Below, piece by piece: positions 11,380 to 20,228 of a stretch of 64,000 bases of DNA (position 1 is the stretch's first letter; each line of letters begins with the position of its first letter). This DNA is from Deferribacter autotrophicus. Lineage in GTDB: Bacteria; Chrysiogenota; Deferribacteres; Deferribacterales; Deferribacteraceae. The notes below the pieces were generated by a model. The model had not been told where the DNA came from. It ran no database searches and was given only the letters and a program-made list of their open reading frames with translations. The position numbers and the translations under genes are program-made. The DNA lies in assembly GCF_008362905.1 (NCBI RefSeq), contig NZ_VFJB01000004.1:62001-126000 (forward strand). Direction: 5' to 3'.

Positions 11380-11985
11380 TCAAAGGAAGGTTATAGACAA
11401 TTTCTGTGAAAAATCAACATAATCTATTTCTTTAAGCCTTCCATTTTTAAATTCGTATGAAATATTAAAATTATCCGTCTTAATTTCTACGATTCTAAAC
11501 TCGTTATCAATTTTATACAAAATATTGTTTTTATCAAACAGCAACAAATAATTTTCAAACACTTCTTTTTTCAAAATCCCTTTTGGTAGAAAAGCCGGAG
11601 TGTTAAATAGCTTAATAATTTTCTCAATCCTATCTTTATCCAAAACGTCTGCATATTCTTTTGAAATATCTTTGTTTTTCTCCAATACAATAACCTGAGT
11701 TCCATCATAACGAACAGTTGCTATAACCTGATTCAACAATCCAAAAATAAACAACCTTATAGAATTGTTACAATCCTTTACCAAGGCACATCTAAACTTT
11801 ACTTTGAAAAACCTATCCTCATAATATATGATAAATTTCCCTTTAACATTGCAAACCAATTTATTATTTTCATAAATTTTCTTTAAAAGAACACTATCCG
11901 AATAATCAAATCTTACAACGTCCTTCTTTGCACAGGAAAAAGTTAAAAACAAAGATAAAAATAAAAATAAGATTTTTTTTTTCAT
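11380..11985 (-). CDS. Small lipoprotein in the LolB position
   Basis: A 201-residue predicted lipoprotein: MKKKILFLFLSLFLTFSC has a lipobox with the acylated Cys at residue 18. The rest is beta-rich (CNVKGKFIIYYEDRFFKVKFRCAL, VRYDGTQVIVLEKN), as in LolB-like and DUF4292-like half-barrels, but identity is too low for me to assign a family. In many proteobacteria lolB sits directly upstream of ispE-prs, exactly where this gene lies. I infer an outer-membrane lipoprotein-handling role, unproven. It overlaps the TPR gene by 4 bases. Confidence 0.7.
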   Translation of the reverse strand: MKKKILFLFLSLFLTFSCAKKDVVRFDYSDSVLLKKIYENNKLVCNVKGKFIIYYEDRFFKVKFRCALVKDCNNSIRLFIFGLLNQVIATVRYDGTQVIVLEKNKDISKEYADVLDKDRIEKIIKLFNTPAFLPKGILKKEVFENYLLLFDKNNILYKIDNEFRIVEIKTDNFNISYEFKNGRLKEIDYVDFSQKLSITFL

Positions 11986-13571
11986 TCTTTTTCTTTTAAG
12001 ATTTCGTCAGGCGTTTTTTCTGGATGAACCTTTTTCAGCACTTTTATAAAATGTTCTTTTATCTCCTGCTCATCAGGAGCTAACAAAAAAGCTCTCTTCA
12101 GATATTTATAAGCTTCTTCATATCTTTTCATCTGATAAAGCACCCATCCCATACTATCAATGTATGCAGGATTATCTGGCTCAATCTCAAGGGCTTTTTT
12201 AATCAGATCATAAGCTTCATCGAGATTAATACCATGCTCTGCAAACATATAGCCTAAGAAATTCAAAGCGGTTGCATTTTTAGGATTATATTCAAGAATC
12301 TTTCTCAGATATTTCTCAGCATTTTTATAGTCTTTCATCTTTTCATAATTTATAACAAGATCAAACAGCAAATCCTCATCATCATATCCTGCTGCTAATC
12401 CTTTTTGCAAAACTCCTATGGCATCCTTATATTTCCCCTGCTCATAGTAAATTACAGCCTTTAACCTGTAATAATCCACATCCCTATCTTCCACTTTGAT
12501 ACTATCCAATATCTTCTGTGCTTTATCATAATCTTTTCTTTTGGTATAGATTACAGATAACCTTTTTTTAGGTTGAACATAATCGCTATCAATTTCTAAA
12601 GCTTTTTTATAAAAATCGATTGCATCATCATCCTTATTAAGTGCCTCGGAAAGAAAACCTGCAAAATAGTAAGCCTGTAAATCATCCTTTTTAATTTCAA
12701 GGACCTTTTTAAAATACTCTAGCGATTTTTTATAATCTTTTTTATCAAAATAAATTGCGGCAATCTGTTTTAAAGCAGTAATTTTTATCAAATTATCTTT
12801 ACTGTTTTCCAGTGACTTAAAAACAGATAACGCCTCATCATATCTCTCTTCATCCACCAAAAGTCGCCCAAGTTTAAAACTGAGACTCCTCTGATTAGGA
12901 TGAGCTTTGATCACCTTCTTGAGCATATCTATTGCTTTTGCCTTATCCCCCTTCTTTATGTAATAATCGGCAAGCCTATACAAAGCCAACGGATACTCAT
13001 CGATTTCATAGGATTTTTTGACATCATCAATTCCCTTCTTCTCCAATCCCAGCTTTAAGTATAAAACGCCCCTTCTATAATAATATTCTGAAGACGGATT
13101 AATTTTTATCAGTTTATTATAGATTCCAACGGATGAAGAGAAATCACCTTTCATCTCATACAAATTTGCCAGTTCAAAAAGGTATTCCTCTTTCTCATTT
13201 ACCTCGATAGTCTTTTTCAAATATTTAATAGCCTCGTCGATATCCTTATAATGAGTACGATACAGATATGATAAACTATAATAAATTTTTTCATTCTTAT
13301 ATTTTTGAACATATCTTAAATATAGTTCTTTTGCCTCATCAAATCTTTCTTCTTTGATTAAAATATTACCCTTTTTAAGAACAAGGTATGGATCATTATC
13401 AACTGCTAACAACTCATCAAGTAACTTTAAAGCCTCATCATATCTACCTTCTTGCTCAAAACTTAAAATTTTCATGAATGAATTGTATAATTTTGCTGTA
13501 TCGGTAATCTTTGCCTGATTAATCGTACTACAACTTATAACAAACAGCACAAAAAACAGTATTTTTCTCAT
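11982..13571 (-). CDS. TPR-repeat lipoprotein
   Basis: A 529-residue protein with a lipoprotein signal (MRKILFFVLFVISC) followed by about a dozen tetratricopeptide repeats filling residues 30-515. Typical units read YDEALKLLDELL, YYRRGVLYLKLG, and ALNFLGYMFAEHGINLDEAYDLIKKAL near the end. It is likely tethered to a membrane facing the periplasm as a protein-protein scaffold. It overlaps accC and the next lipoprotein by 4 bases each, so all three are co-translated. No specific partner can be read from the sequence. Confidence 0.85.
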   Translation of the reverse strand: MRKILFFVLFVISCSTINQAKITDTAKLYNSFMKILSFEQEGRYDEALKLLDELLAVDNDPYLVLKKGNILIKEERFDEAKELYLRYVQKYKNEKIYYSLSYLYRTHYKDIDEAIKYLKKTIEVNEKEEYLFELANLYEMKGDFSSSVGIYNKLIKINPSSEYYYRRGVLYLKLGLEKKGIDDVKKSYEIDEYPLALYRLADYYIKKGDKAKAIDMLKKVIKAHPNQRSLSFKLGRLLVDEERYDEALSVFKSLENSKDNLIKITALKQIAAIYFDKKDYKKSLEYFKKVLEIKKDDLQAYYFAGFLSEALNKDDDAIDFYKKALEIDSDYVQPKKRLSVIYTKRKDYDKAQKILDSIKVEDRDVDYYRLKAVIYYEQGKYKDAIGVLQKGLAAGYDDEDLLFDLVINYEKMKDYKNAEKYLRKILEYNPKNATALNFLGYMFAEHGINLDEAYDLIKKALEIEPDNPAYIDSMGWVLYQMKRYEEAYKYLKRAFLLAPDEQEIKEHFIKVLKKVHPEKTPDEILKEKE

Positions 13572-14905
13572 TTAAAATACTTCTCCAAAAAATCCGTACT
13601 CACATCCCCTTCCATAAATTTGTGATGTTCCATAATTCGTTTATGTAGAGGAATTGTTGTTTTTACCCCTTCTATAATAAATTCATTTAAAGCTACTTTC
13701 ATCTTGGCTATTGCTTCATCTCTATCCTTGCCATGCACTATGAGTTTTGCAATCATTGAATCGTAATACGGCAAAACTGTACATTCCTGATAAGCTGCAG
13801 AATCTACTCTCACACCAAAACCACCAGGAGTGTAATAGGCATTTATCGTACCGGGTGAAGGCATAAACGTTTCTGGATCCTCAGCATTTATTCTACATTC
13901 TATTGCATGTCCTCTAATCTCAATATCTTCCTGCTTAAAAGGTATCTCTTTTTCTGATGCTACAAGTAATTGAAGTTTTACCAAATCAATTCCTGTAATC
14001 ATCTCAGTGATGGGGTGTTCAACCTGAATCCTTGTATTCATCTCCATAAAATAGAAATTACCTGATTTATCCACAATATATTCTATTGTGCCTGCATTCT
14101 CATAACCAAGTTTTCTAACTGCTTCTACAGAGATTTCACCCATTTTCTGGCGCATACGCTCAGTGAGAAATGGACTAGGAGCTTCTTCTATTAATTTCTG
14201 ATGCCTCCTTTGGATAGAACATTCCCTTTCATAGAAATGCACTACGTTACCAAAAGAATCCCCAAAAACCTGTATTTCAATATGTCTTGGCGACTCAATA
14301 AACTTTTCTATGTAAACATCACCACTTCCAAAAGCTTTCTCACTTTCTATTTTAGCCATCTCAAACTGATTCAAAAAACTCATTTCATTATGAGCCACCC
14401 TCATCCCTTTGCCACCACCACCAGCTGATGCCTTAATAATCACAGGAAATCCTATCTCTTTGGCAATCTTCAATGCTTCATCCGGATCATCCACAGCACC
14501 TTCGCTACCAGGGACAACAGGAACACCAAATTCTTTCATTGTTTCCTTAGCCTTAGCTTTATTCCCCATCAGTTCTATATGTTCAGATTTTGGACCAATA
14601 AATTTGAATCCACAATCTTCACAAATCCTTGCAAAATCAGCGTTTTCAGCAAGGAAACCATAACCTGGATGTATACCATCCACATCAGCAATTTCAGCTG
14701 CAGAAATTATGTTTTTAATATTGAGATAGCTATCACCTGCCTGATGAGGACCTATACATATTGCCTCATCAGCAAATGCCACATGAAGTGATTCCCTATC
14801 TGCATTAGAGTAAACAGCTACTGTTTCTATACCAAGTTCTTTACATGACCTTATTATTCGAAGCGCAATTTCACCTCTATTAGCAATCAATACCCTTTTT
14901 AACAT
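13568..14905 (-). CDS. accC: Acetyl-CoA carboxylase, biotin carboxylase subunit
   Basis: Carboxylates the biotin on AccB using ATP and bicarbonate, the first step of fatty-acid synthesis. The 445-residue ATP-grasp protein has MLKRVLIANRGEIALRI, the glycine-rich KASAGGGGKGMR loop, and EMNTRIQVEHPITE with the catalytic region. It sits 9 bases after accB. The carboxyltransferase genes accA and accD are not in the window. Confidence 0.96.
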   Translation of the reverse strand: MLKRVLIANRGEIALRIIRSCKELGIETVAVYSNADRESLHVAFADEAICIGPHQAGDSYLNIKNIISAAEIADVDGIHPGYGFLAENADFARICEDCGFKFIGPKSEHIELMGNKAKAKETMKEFGVPVVPGSEGAVDDPDEALKIAKEIGFPVIIKASAGGGGKGMRVAHNEMSFLNQFEMAKIESEKAFGSGDVYIEKFIESPRHIEIQVFGDSFGNVVHFYERECSIQRRHQKLIEEAPSPFLTERMRQKMGEISVEAVRKLGYENAGTIEYIVDKSGNFYFMEMNTRIQVEHPITEMITGIDLVKLQLLVASEKEIPFKQEDIEIRGHAIECRINAEDPETFMPSPGTINAYYTPGGFGVRVDSAAYQECTVLPYYDSMIAKLIVHGKDRDEAIAKMKVALNEFIIEGVKTTIPLHKRIMEHHKFMEGDVSTDFLEKYFK

Positions 14906-14914
14906 AGTTTACCC

Positions 14915-15397
14915 CTAAAGTGGTTCCACTATAAATATAGTCTCACCATATTCTACAGGCTTTGCATTCTGTCCAACTTTCTTAATGATTTTACAGTCAA
15001 ATTCTGCCTCTATCTCATTCATAATCTTCATTGCTTCAATTATACAAAGGGTTTGCCCCTTTTTCACTGTGTCCCCTTCTTTTACAAATGGTTCAGCACC
15101 TGGAGCTGGAGCCTCATAAAATGTTCCTACAATAGGTGCCTTTACTTCAACATAATTAGTATCCAGAGCTACATCTTTTTCTTTTACTTCAGTTGGCTTA
15201 GCTTCTACTGCGACTTCTTGCTCCTTTAACACAGGCTGAGTAACTTGCTGCGCGGCAGTCTGCGGTTGAGCTGTAACTGTAACAACTTCTACATTCTTTG
15301 ATAGATAAATCCTTTCATCACCATTCTCATATTCAAATTCAGTAATATTTGATTTGTCGATTAACTTAACTAATTCTCTAATAACTTTTAAATTCAT
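14915..15397 (-). CDS. accB: Biotin carboxyl carrier protein of acetyl-CoA carboxylase
   Basis: Carries carboxybiotin between AccC and the carboxyltransferase. The 160-residue protein has an N-terminal oligomerisation stretch, a Gln/Ala/Val/Pro-rich flexible linker (about 40-80), and a C-terminal biotinyl domain with the biotinylated Lys124 in EAMKIMNE. It also has the protruding-thumb segment FYEAPAPGAEPFVKEGD. Order efp-accB-accC as in many bacteria. Confidence 0.96.
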   Translation of the reverse strand: MNLKVIRELVKLIDKSNITEFEYENGDERIYLSKNVEVVTVTAQPQTAAQQVTQPVLKEQEVAVEAKPTEVKEKDVALDTNYVEVKAPIVGTFYEAPAPGAEPFVKEGDTVKKGQTLCIIEAMKIMNEIEAEFDCKIIKKVGQNAKPVEYGETIFIVEPL

Positions 15398-15411
15398 AAC
15401 ATACTCCTAAT

Positions 15412-15981
15412 TTATTTAGCACTCTTTACTCTTTCTATATACTTACCATCTCTCGTATCAATTTTGATAACATCCCCTTCAGAAATAAAAAGTGGCACCT
15501 GTACTACACCACCTGTTGCTACTTTAGCTGGTTTTGAACCACCACTAACAGTATCCCCTTTTACTCCAGGATCTGTTTCCACCACTTCTAACTCTACAAA
15601 GTTTGGCAACTCAATTCCAACAGGTTTACCATTAAATATCAAAACAGTTACATTTAAATTTTCAGGCATAAAAAGTGCTGATTCACCCACTTCATCTGCA
15701 CTTACAATAATCTGCTCATAGGTATCATTATCCATAAAATAGTAATTTGCCCCATCATTATAAAGATATTGCATCTCTTTCTCTTCAAAATCAGGCTGCT
15801 TTAATTTTTCATCAGATTTGAATGTTTTTTCAATAACGTTACCTGTTAATAAACTTTTTAACTTTGTCCTAACATTTGCACCGCCTCTTCCCATCTTAAA
15901 GTGCAAATATTCCACCACAACAAAAGGTTCTCCATCAACTTCAATCTTTGTACCTCTTTTAAACTGATTTGGAGTAATCAT
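15412..15981 (-). CDS. efp: Elongation factor P
   Basis: Relieves ribosome stalling at polyproline stretches. At 189 residues it has normal three-domain length, starting MITPNQFKRGTKIEVDGEPF and ending DTRDGKYIERVKSAK. The loop that reaches the peptidyl-transferase centre reads KMGRGGANVR with Arg32 at the tip. EF-P proteins rhamnosylated by EarP also carry an arginine there, while the EpmA/lysine types carry Lys. No modification gene is visible nearby. Confidence 0.95.
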   Translation of the reverse strand: MITPNQFKRGTKIEVDGEPFVVVEYLHFKMGRGGANVRTKLKSLLTGNVIEKTFKSDEKLKQPDFEEKEMQYLYNDGANYYFMDNDTYEQIIVSADEVGESALFMPENLNVTVLIFNGKPVGIELPNFVELEVVETDPGVKGDTVSGGSKPAKVATGGVVQVPLFISEGDVIKIDTRDGKYIERVKSAK

Positions 15982-15999
15982 ATCACACCTCTTCTTTTT

Positions 16000-17049
16000 T
16001 TATATTTTATAAACATAATCTTTTAATAAACCGTTTAATGTTTCACACCCATCTTTTTTAACTATTACCGTATCTTCCAATCTTACACCAAATTCTCCAT
16101 CAAAATAAATCCCAGGCTCAATGGTCAAAACCATCCCTTCTTCCAAAATAGTTTCATCACGCTTGTTAAAAGCAGGTAATTCATGAACATCTATACCTAC
16201 CCCATGACCTAATCCATGATTGAAAAAACTTCCATACCCTTTTGAATCAACATAATCCCTGGCAATCTTATCAATCTCCTTGCACTTAACTCCTGCTCTT
16301 ACATTCTCTTTTGCAAACATTAAAGCACTCTTAACAATTTCAATAATCTTTAACACATAACTATCATTTCCATTATAAATGACCCTTGTTATATCGCTAC
16401 AATAATTTACTTTACAACCATAATCTACGATTACCGGTTCATTTTTATTTATCTTCTTATCTGAAGCTACACCATGCGGTAAAGCACCTCTAAACCCTGA
16501 TGCAACAATAGTATCAAAACTTGTGCCCCTTGCACCAGCAACTTTCATGTTATATTCAAGCTGTGCAGCCCATATATTTTCCGTCTCACCGTAAGAAAAA
16601 CTTTCTAAGCTGTTTAAAAAAGCAATCTCTGCAACTTTATAAGCATCTCGAATCAACTTTATTTCATTTTCATCTTTTATCATTCTTAATAACTTAACCT
16701 TATCTTCTTCGCATACTTCAACATCTAAATTAAGATTTTGTAAACTGATAAGCAATCTTATTTCACCAGAAGGCTCAAGCCAAACTTTTCTATAACCCTT
16801 TAATAAACTTCTAAAAGTTTCTTTATAATCTTCGGCAATTTTTATTTCAAAATCATCATTTACTTCTTTTTTCGACTGAACCGCGTACCTTCCGTCTGTA
16901 ATAAAATAGTTATGATTTTCTGTAAGAATTATAAAAGCTGTACTTCCAGTAAAACCTGATAAATAGTAAATATTTGATACATCTGATACAATATACGGAT
17001 AATAGCCACAATTATCCAAATAATCTCTTAATTTATCAACCCTATTCAC
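16000..17049 (-). CDS. pepP: Xaa-Pro aminopeptidase (M24 family)
   Basis: Removes N-terminal residues preceding proline. The 349-residue protein has an N-terminal creatinase-like domain and a pita-bread catalytic domain. The dinuclear metal ligands are all in place: VIVDYGCKVNYCSDITR (two Asp), GLGHGVGIDVHE (His), TIEPGIYF (Glu) and RLEDTVIV (Glu). It lies between aroQ and efp, a very common neighbourhood. The symbol could equally be pepQ-like; substrate range is not readable. Confidence 0.9.
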   Translation of the reverse strand: MNRVDKLRDYLDNCGYYPYIVSDVSNIYYLSGFTGSTAFIILTENHNYFITDGRYAVQSKKEVNDDFEIKIAEDYKETFRSLLKGYRKVWLEPSGEIRLLISLQNLNLDVEVCEEDKVKLLRMIKDENEIKLIRDAYKVAEIAFLNSLESFSYGETENIWAAQLEYNMKVAGARGTSFDTIVASGFRGALPHGVASDKKINKNEPVIVDYGCKVNYCSDITRVIYNGNDSYVLKIIEIVKSALMFAKENVRAGVKCKEIDKIARDYVDSKGYGSFFNHGLGHGVGIDVHELPAFNKRDETILEEGMVLTIEPGIYFDGEFGVRLEDTVIVKKDGCETLNGLLKDYVYKI

Positions 17050-17065
17050 TTAAAGCCTCTTAAAA

Positions 17066-17503
17066 TTATTTTTTTAAAAGATTGTTCAAAAAATCTATTG
17101 CATATATGTACGAATATTTACCCAAACCGGCAATCACACCCTCAGCAATATCTGAAATATATGATTTGTGTCTGAAATTTTCTCTTTTGTAAACATTACT
17201 TATATGAACTTCCACAACAGGTTTGCCAAAAGCAATTAAAGCATCTCTTATAGCCACACTTGTATGAGTATAACCGGCAGCGTTAATTACAATCCCATCA
17301 GCCCATTTTCTTAGCCGATGAATTTCATTTATTATTTCACCCTCTATATTCGATTGAAATACAGAAACTTCTATATTATTATTCTTTGCAAAATTCAAAA
17401 TATCTGTAGTTAATTCATCATACGTAAAGCAACCGTAAAACCCTTTTTCTCTCTCACCAAGCAGATTTAAATTAGGACCATTTATAACAGCGATCTTAAT
17501 CAA
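17066..17503 (-). CDS. aroQ: 3-dehydroquinate dehydratase, type II
   Basis: Third step of the shikimate pathway. The 145-residue protein carries NGPNLNLLGERE with the flexible active-site lid (GFYG) following, QSNIEGEIINEIH, and the HISNVYKRENFRHKSY segment with the catalytic region. Its 5' end overlaps the roadblock gene by 8 bases. With aroB and aroK upstream it gives three successive shikimate enzymes in one operon. Confidence 0.96.
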   Translation of the reverse strand: MIKIAVINGPNLNLLGEREKGFYGCFTYDELTTDILNFAKNNNIEVSVFQSNIEGEIINEIHRLRKWADGIVINAAGYTHTSVAIRDALIAFGKPVVEVHISNVYKRENFRHKSYISDIAEGVIAGLGKYSYIYAIDFLNNLLKK

Positions 17504-17855
17504 TATCCAGCTCTCTTCTTAAATCTTGCTCAAAATACTTTATATAAAACCTGAGTTTTCCTATTATAGCATTTCTATCCAAGAGGGCTACAATATAATA
17601 AAACTTGTTAAGTTTGTGAAGATAAAAAATTTCATTTCCACAATCAATAACCATTTTTTCCATTTTACCAGTAACCAAATAAGTTGTTACCTTATCAATA
17701 TATCTTAAAACGGAAGAAAATTCCGCAGCCAATTCCTCCGCGGTTCTTTCAGACTTTTCCTCTTTATCCACAATTATACCGTCTTTATCAAATATGGCAA
17801 AAAGCTTTAATCCTTCTACAGAGTTAAAAATAGATTGAATTATCTTTTTAAACAC
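17496..17855 (-). CDS. Roadblock/LC7-like small protein
   Basis: A 119-residue protein with the alpha-beta plan of roadblock/LC7 (MglB-like) proteins: KLFAIFDKDGIIV, a helix EELAAEFSSVLRYIDKV, then MEKMVIDCGNEIFYLHKLNKFYYIVALLDRNA. Such proteins dimerise and often regulate small GTPases; no GTPase gene is adjacent. It overlaps both aroQ (8 bases) and the TPR gene upstream (8 bases), so it is firmly co-translated with them. Assignment rests on fold-like pattern only. Confidence 0.65.
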   Translation of the reverse strand: MFKKIIQSIFNSVEGLKLFAIFDKDGIIVDKEEKSERTAEELAAEFSSVLRYIDKVTTYLVTGKMEKMVIDCGNEIFYLHKLNKFYYIVALLDRNAIIGKLRFYIKYFEQDLRRELDID

Positions 17856-18660
17856 TTCTTGATGCCTTTACTTTTCTAATATTTTCTAGCCAACCTTCTA
17901 ATTGTTCAATCAATGCTGCGTTTTTAACCTTTTCTACCTTAAATTCCTCTACTTTTTCTTCTTCATCTAAAATACCCGTAGATAGTTCTTCCTGTTGTAA
18001 TATGGTTTCAGGTTCGATCACGCGTTCTGGAATTAAATCTTCTTTTAAATCTTCCGCGCCTAATTTTACCTCTTCATCAAGCCCCTTTTCAATAAACTCA
18101 TCAACTTCTTTAACAATATCTTCTTGCTGCAAAACTTCAGCAGAAACTTCTTCCCCTATATCTTCTTGAACCTCCTTAATAACCTCTTCAATTTTTTCCT
18201 TCTCAGGTATCTCTTCAATGTCTCTCGGAACTGCTTCGATGTTTTCAGCCAACTCTTCTACAAGCTCTTTTAGGTCTCTATCCTCAGGAACTATATATAA
18301 AGCATTACGATAATAATAAAGCGCCTTGTCTAAGTTATCTTCAGACCTGTAAATATCTCCTAATAATTTATTAGCTCTGTAATTATCTTTATTCAATGTA
18401 GTAACTTCAATTAAAAGAGCTTTTGCCTCTGCAATCATCCCTTTTTCAAGATAAGCTTGTGCAAGAACTGTTTTAGCAGCTAAATAATTTGGATTTTTAT
18501 CAAGCCCTTTTATGCAAGTATCTATAGCTTCATCATATTTACCAAGTTTCAAATATGCAATAGCAAGAGGCATGAACACTTTAGAATCGGGCTGTTCTTC
18601 AAGTTTCTTTGAAAAATATTCAATATCTTTGAGATATCTATTTCTTATTTTCTCATCCAT
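17848..18660 (-). CDS. TPR protein with acidic C-terminal tail
   Basis: A 270-residue cytoplasmic-looking protein: three to four TPR units in residues 10-130 (AIAYLKLGKYDEAIDTCIKGL, TVLAQAYLEKGMIAEAKALL, KLLGDIYRSEDNLDKALYYYR). A Glu-rich stretch (130-245) follows, ending in a short helix LIEQLEGWLENIRKVKA. I start at MDEKIRN, where AGGAG precedes by 6 bases and the ATG overlaps the aroB stop. The tight overlap with the roadblock gene suggests that the two proteins interact. Confidence 0.8.
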   Translation of the reverse strand: MDEKIRNRYLKDIEYFSKKLEEQPDSKVFMPLAIAYLKLGKYDEAIDTCIKGLDKNPNYLAAKTVLAQAYLEKGMIAEAKALLIEVTTLNKDNYRANKLLGDIYRSEDNLDKALYYYRNALYIVPEDRDLKELVEELAENIEAVPRDIEEIPEKEKIEEVIKEVQEDIGEEVSAEVLQQEDIVKEVDEFIEKGLDEEVKLGAEDLKEDLIPERVIEPETILQQEELSTGILDEEEKVEEFKVEKVKNAALIEQLEGWLENIRKVKASRSV

Positions 18661-19717
18661 TAAAAACTCCTGTTTTTTCAAGAATTAATACCACATCATC
18701 CAACTTTATACCTGTTATAATTTTACCAGCCCCAATTCTATTAGTCAAGGAGAGTACTAATCCGTCATTTTCAATTTTTTTATCACTCATCATGGCATTA
18801 ATGAACAAATCTTTATTTTTTATTTTATATGTATAATCAAATCCATATAAACTCAGTATTTTCTTTACAAAATCCAATGTATCTTCGGATACTTCCCCAA
18901 GCTCAACCCCCACCAATGTTTCAAGATACATCCCTATGGCTACAGCAAATCCATGTTTTATACTGTAATTGGAATCCACCTCGATGGCATGACCTATGGT
19001 ATGACCAAAGTTTAAAAATTTTCTTATGCCTGACTCAAGCTCATCCTGCCTAACCACATCAGCCTTATGCTTACAACATCTATAAATCATCTCCATTACA
19101 GTTTCATTCTTTTTCATGGCTATTTTGTTACGATTTGATAATAAAAACTCATAAAACTCCTCGTCAAACATCAAGGAATATTTAATAACTTCAGCCAATC
19201 CATTTTTATATTCATCATCCGCAAGAGTGGAAAGGAATGCAGTATCTATAAATACTTTTTCAGGCTGTTTAAAACTACCTATAAAATTTTTTCTATTTTC
19301 AAAATTTACACCTGTTTTTCCACCAACACTACTATCTACCATAGACAAAAGGGTGGTAGGTACTTGAATAAAATTAATACCTCTCATATAAAGGGAAGCC
19401 GCAAATCCCCCTACATCACCAGTAATCCCACCTCCGAGCACAATAAGTTTTGAACTTCTGTTTGCCTGTTCATCCTTCAGCCATTTTAAAATTTCCAGCA
19501 CGCTTTCAATTTTTTTGTTTTCTTCTGATGCTTCAAATATAAATTTCTTATCTATATTTTCAAAAAAACTCTCATAAAGAGAGTACACTTTAGAATCAAT
19601 CAGATAAAAGGAATTATGATACATCTCTAATACATTTTTTATGCAGCCTTTCTCGATAATTATTGGATAGGAATAATCGACTTCTTTTTTTAAATTTACG
19701 AATAAATTATAACTCAT
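18653..19717 (-). CDS. aroB: 3-dehydroquinate synthase
   Basis: Converts DAHP to 3-dehydroquinate using NAD+ and a divalent metal. The 354-residue protein has VLGGGITGDVGGFAASLYMRGI, PTTLLSMVDSSVGGKTGVNF (active site), and metal ligands in GLAEVIKYSLMFD and FLNFGHTIGHAIE. The start overlaps aroK by 11 bases, and the stop overlaps the start of the TPR gene. Confidence 0.97.
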   Translation of the reverse strand: MSYNLFVNLKKEVDYSYPIIIEKGCIKNVLEMYHNSFYLIDSKVYSLYESFFENIDKKFIFEASEENKKIESVLEILKWLKDEQANRSSKLIVLGGGITGDVGGFAASLYMRGINFIQVPTTLLSMVDSSVGGKTGVNFENRKNFIGSFKQPEKVFIDTAFLSTLADDEYKNGLAEVIKYSLMFDEEFYEFLLSNRNKIAMKKNETVMEMIYRCCKHKADVVRQDELESGIRKFLNFGHTIGHAIEVDSNYSIKHGFAVAIGMYLETLVGVELGEVSEDTLDFVKKILSLYGFDYTYKIKNKDLFINAMMSDKKIENDGLVLSLTNRIGAGKIITGIKLDDVVLILEKTGVFNG

Positions 19718-20210
19718 CTAAAAACTCCATAATTTCAGCAGCCACTTCATCGGGAGAAACATCGGAAGTATCAACAATATAATCCGCCTTTATATAAAGA
19801 GGTGCCCGCTCAAACATCAGTCTTTTAATCTCATCAATAACATTCTCCACCATAAGCAGAGGTCTGCTTTCATCACCTTTTAGCCTCTCATAAATCGATT
19901 CGGCACTAGCAGCAAGAGTAATTATAACACCACTCTCTTTCATCACTTCGTAGTTACCTTCCGTAGTCAATAAACCTCCACCTGTAGCAATAATATAACC
20001 TTTCCCTCCTGCGACCTCTTTTAAGACCTCAGTCTCAATTTTTCTAAAGTGCTCTTCGCCATCATCAATAAAAATATCCCTGATTGATTTGCCTGCTTTT
20101 CTCTCTATAAGTTCATCAAGGTCATAAAATTTCCTTCCTAATTTCTCAGCAAGTATTTTCCCCACCGTTGTCTTTCCTGTTCCCATAAAACCTATCAGGT
20201 AAATATTCAT
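19707..20210 (-). CDS. aroK: Shikimate kinase
   Basis: Phosphorylates shikimate at O3. The 167-residue NMP-kinase fold protein has the P-loop GFMGTGKTT near the N terminus, DLIERKAGKSIRDIF (shikimate binding), ATGGGLLT and the lid region KGDESRPLL. The start MNIYL is chosen because GGGGTG lies 4 bases upstream. A longer reading would start at a TTG inside that site. In many bacteria aroKB sits beside pilQ; here the pil operon is about 28 kb away. Confidence 0.95.
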   Translation of the reverse strand: MNIYLIGFMGTGKTTVGKILAEKLGRKFYDLDELIERKAGKSIRDIFIDDGEEHFRKIETEVLKEVAGGKGYIIATGGGLLTTEGNYEVMKESGVIITLAASAESIYERLKGDESRPLLMVENVIDEIKRLMFERAPLYIKADYIVDTSDVSPDEVAAEIMEFLDEL

Positions 20211-20228
20211 AAAACACCCCAATAATCG

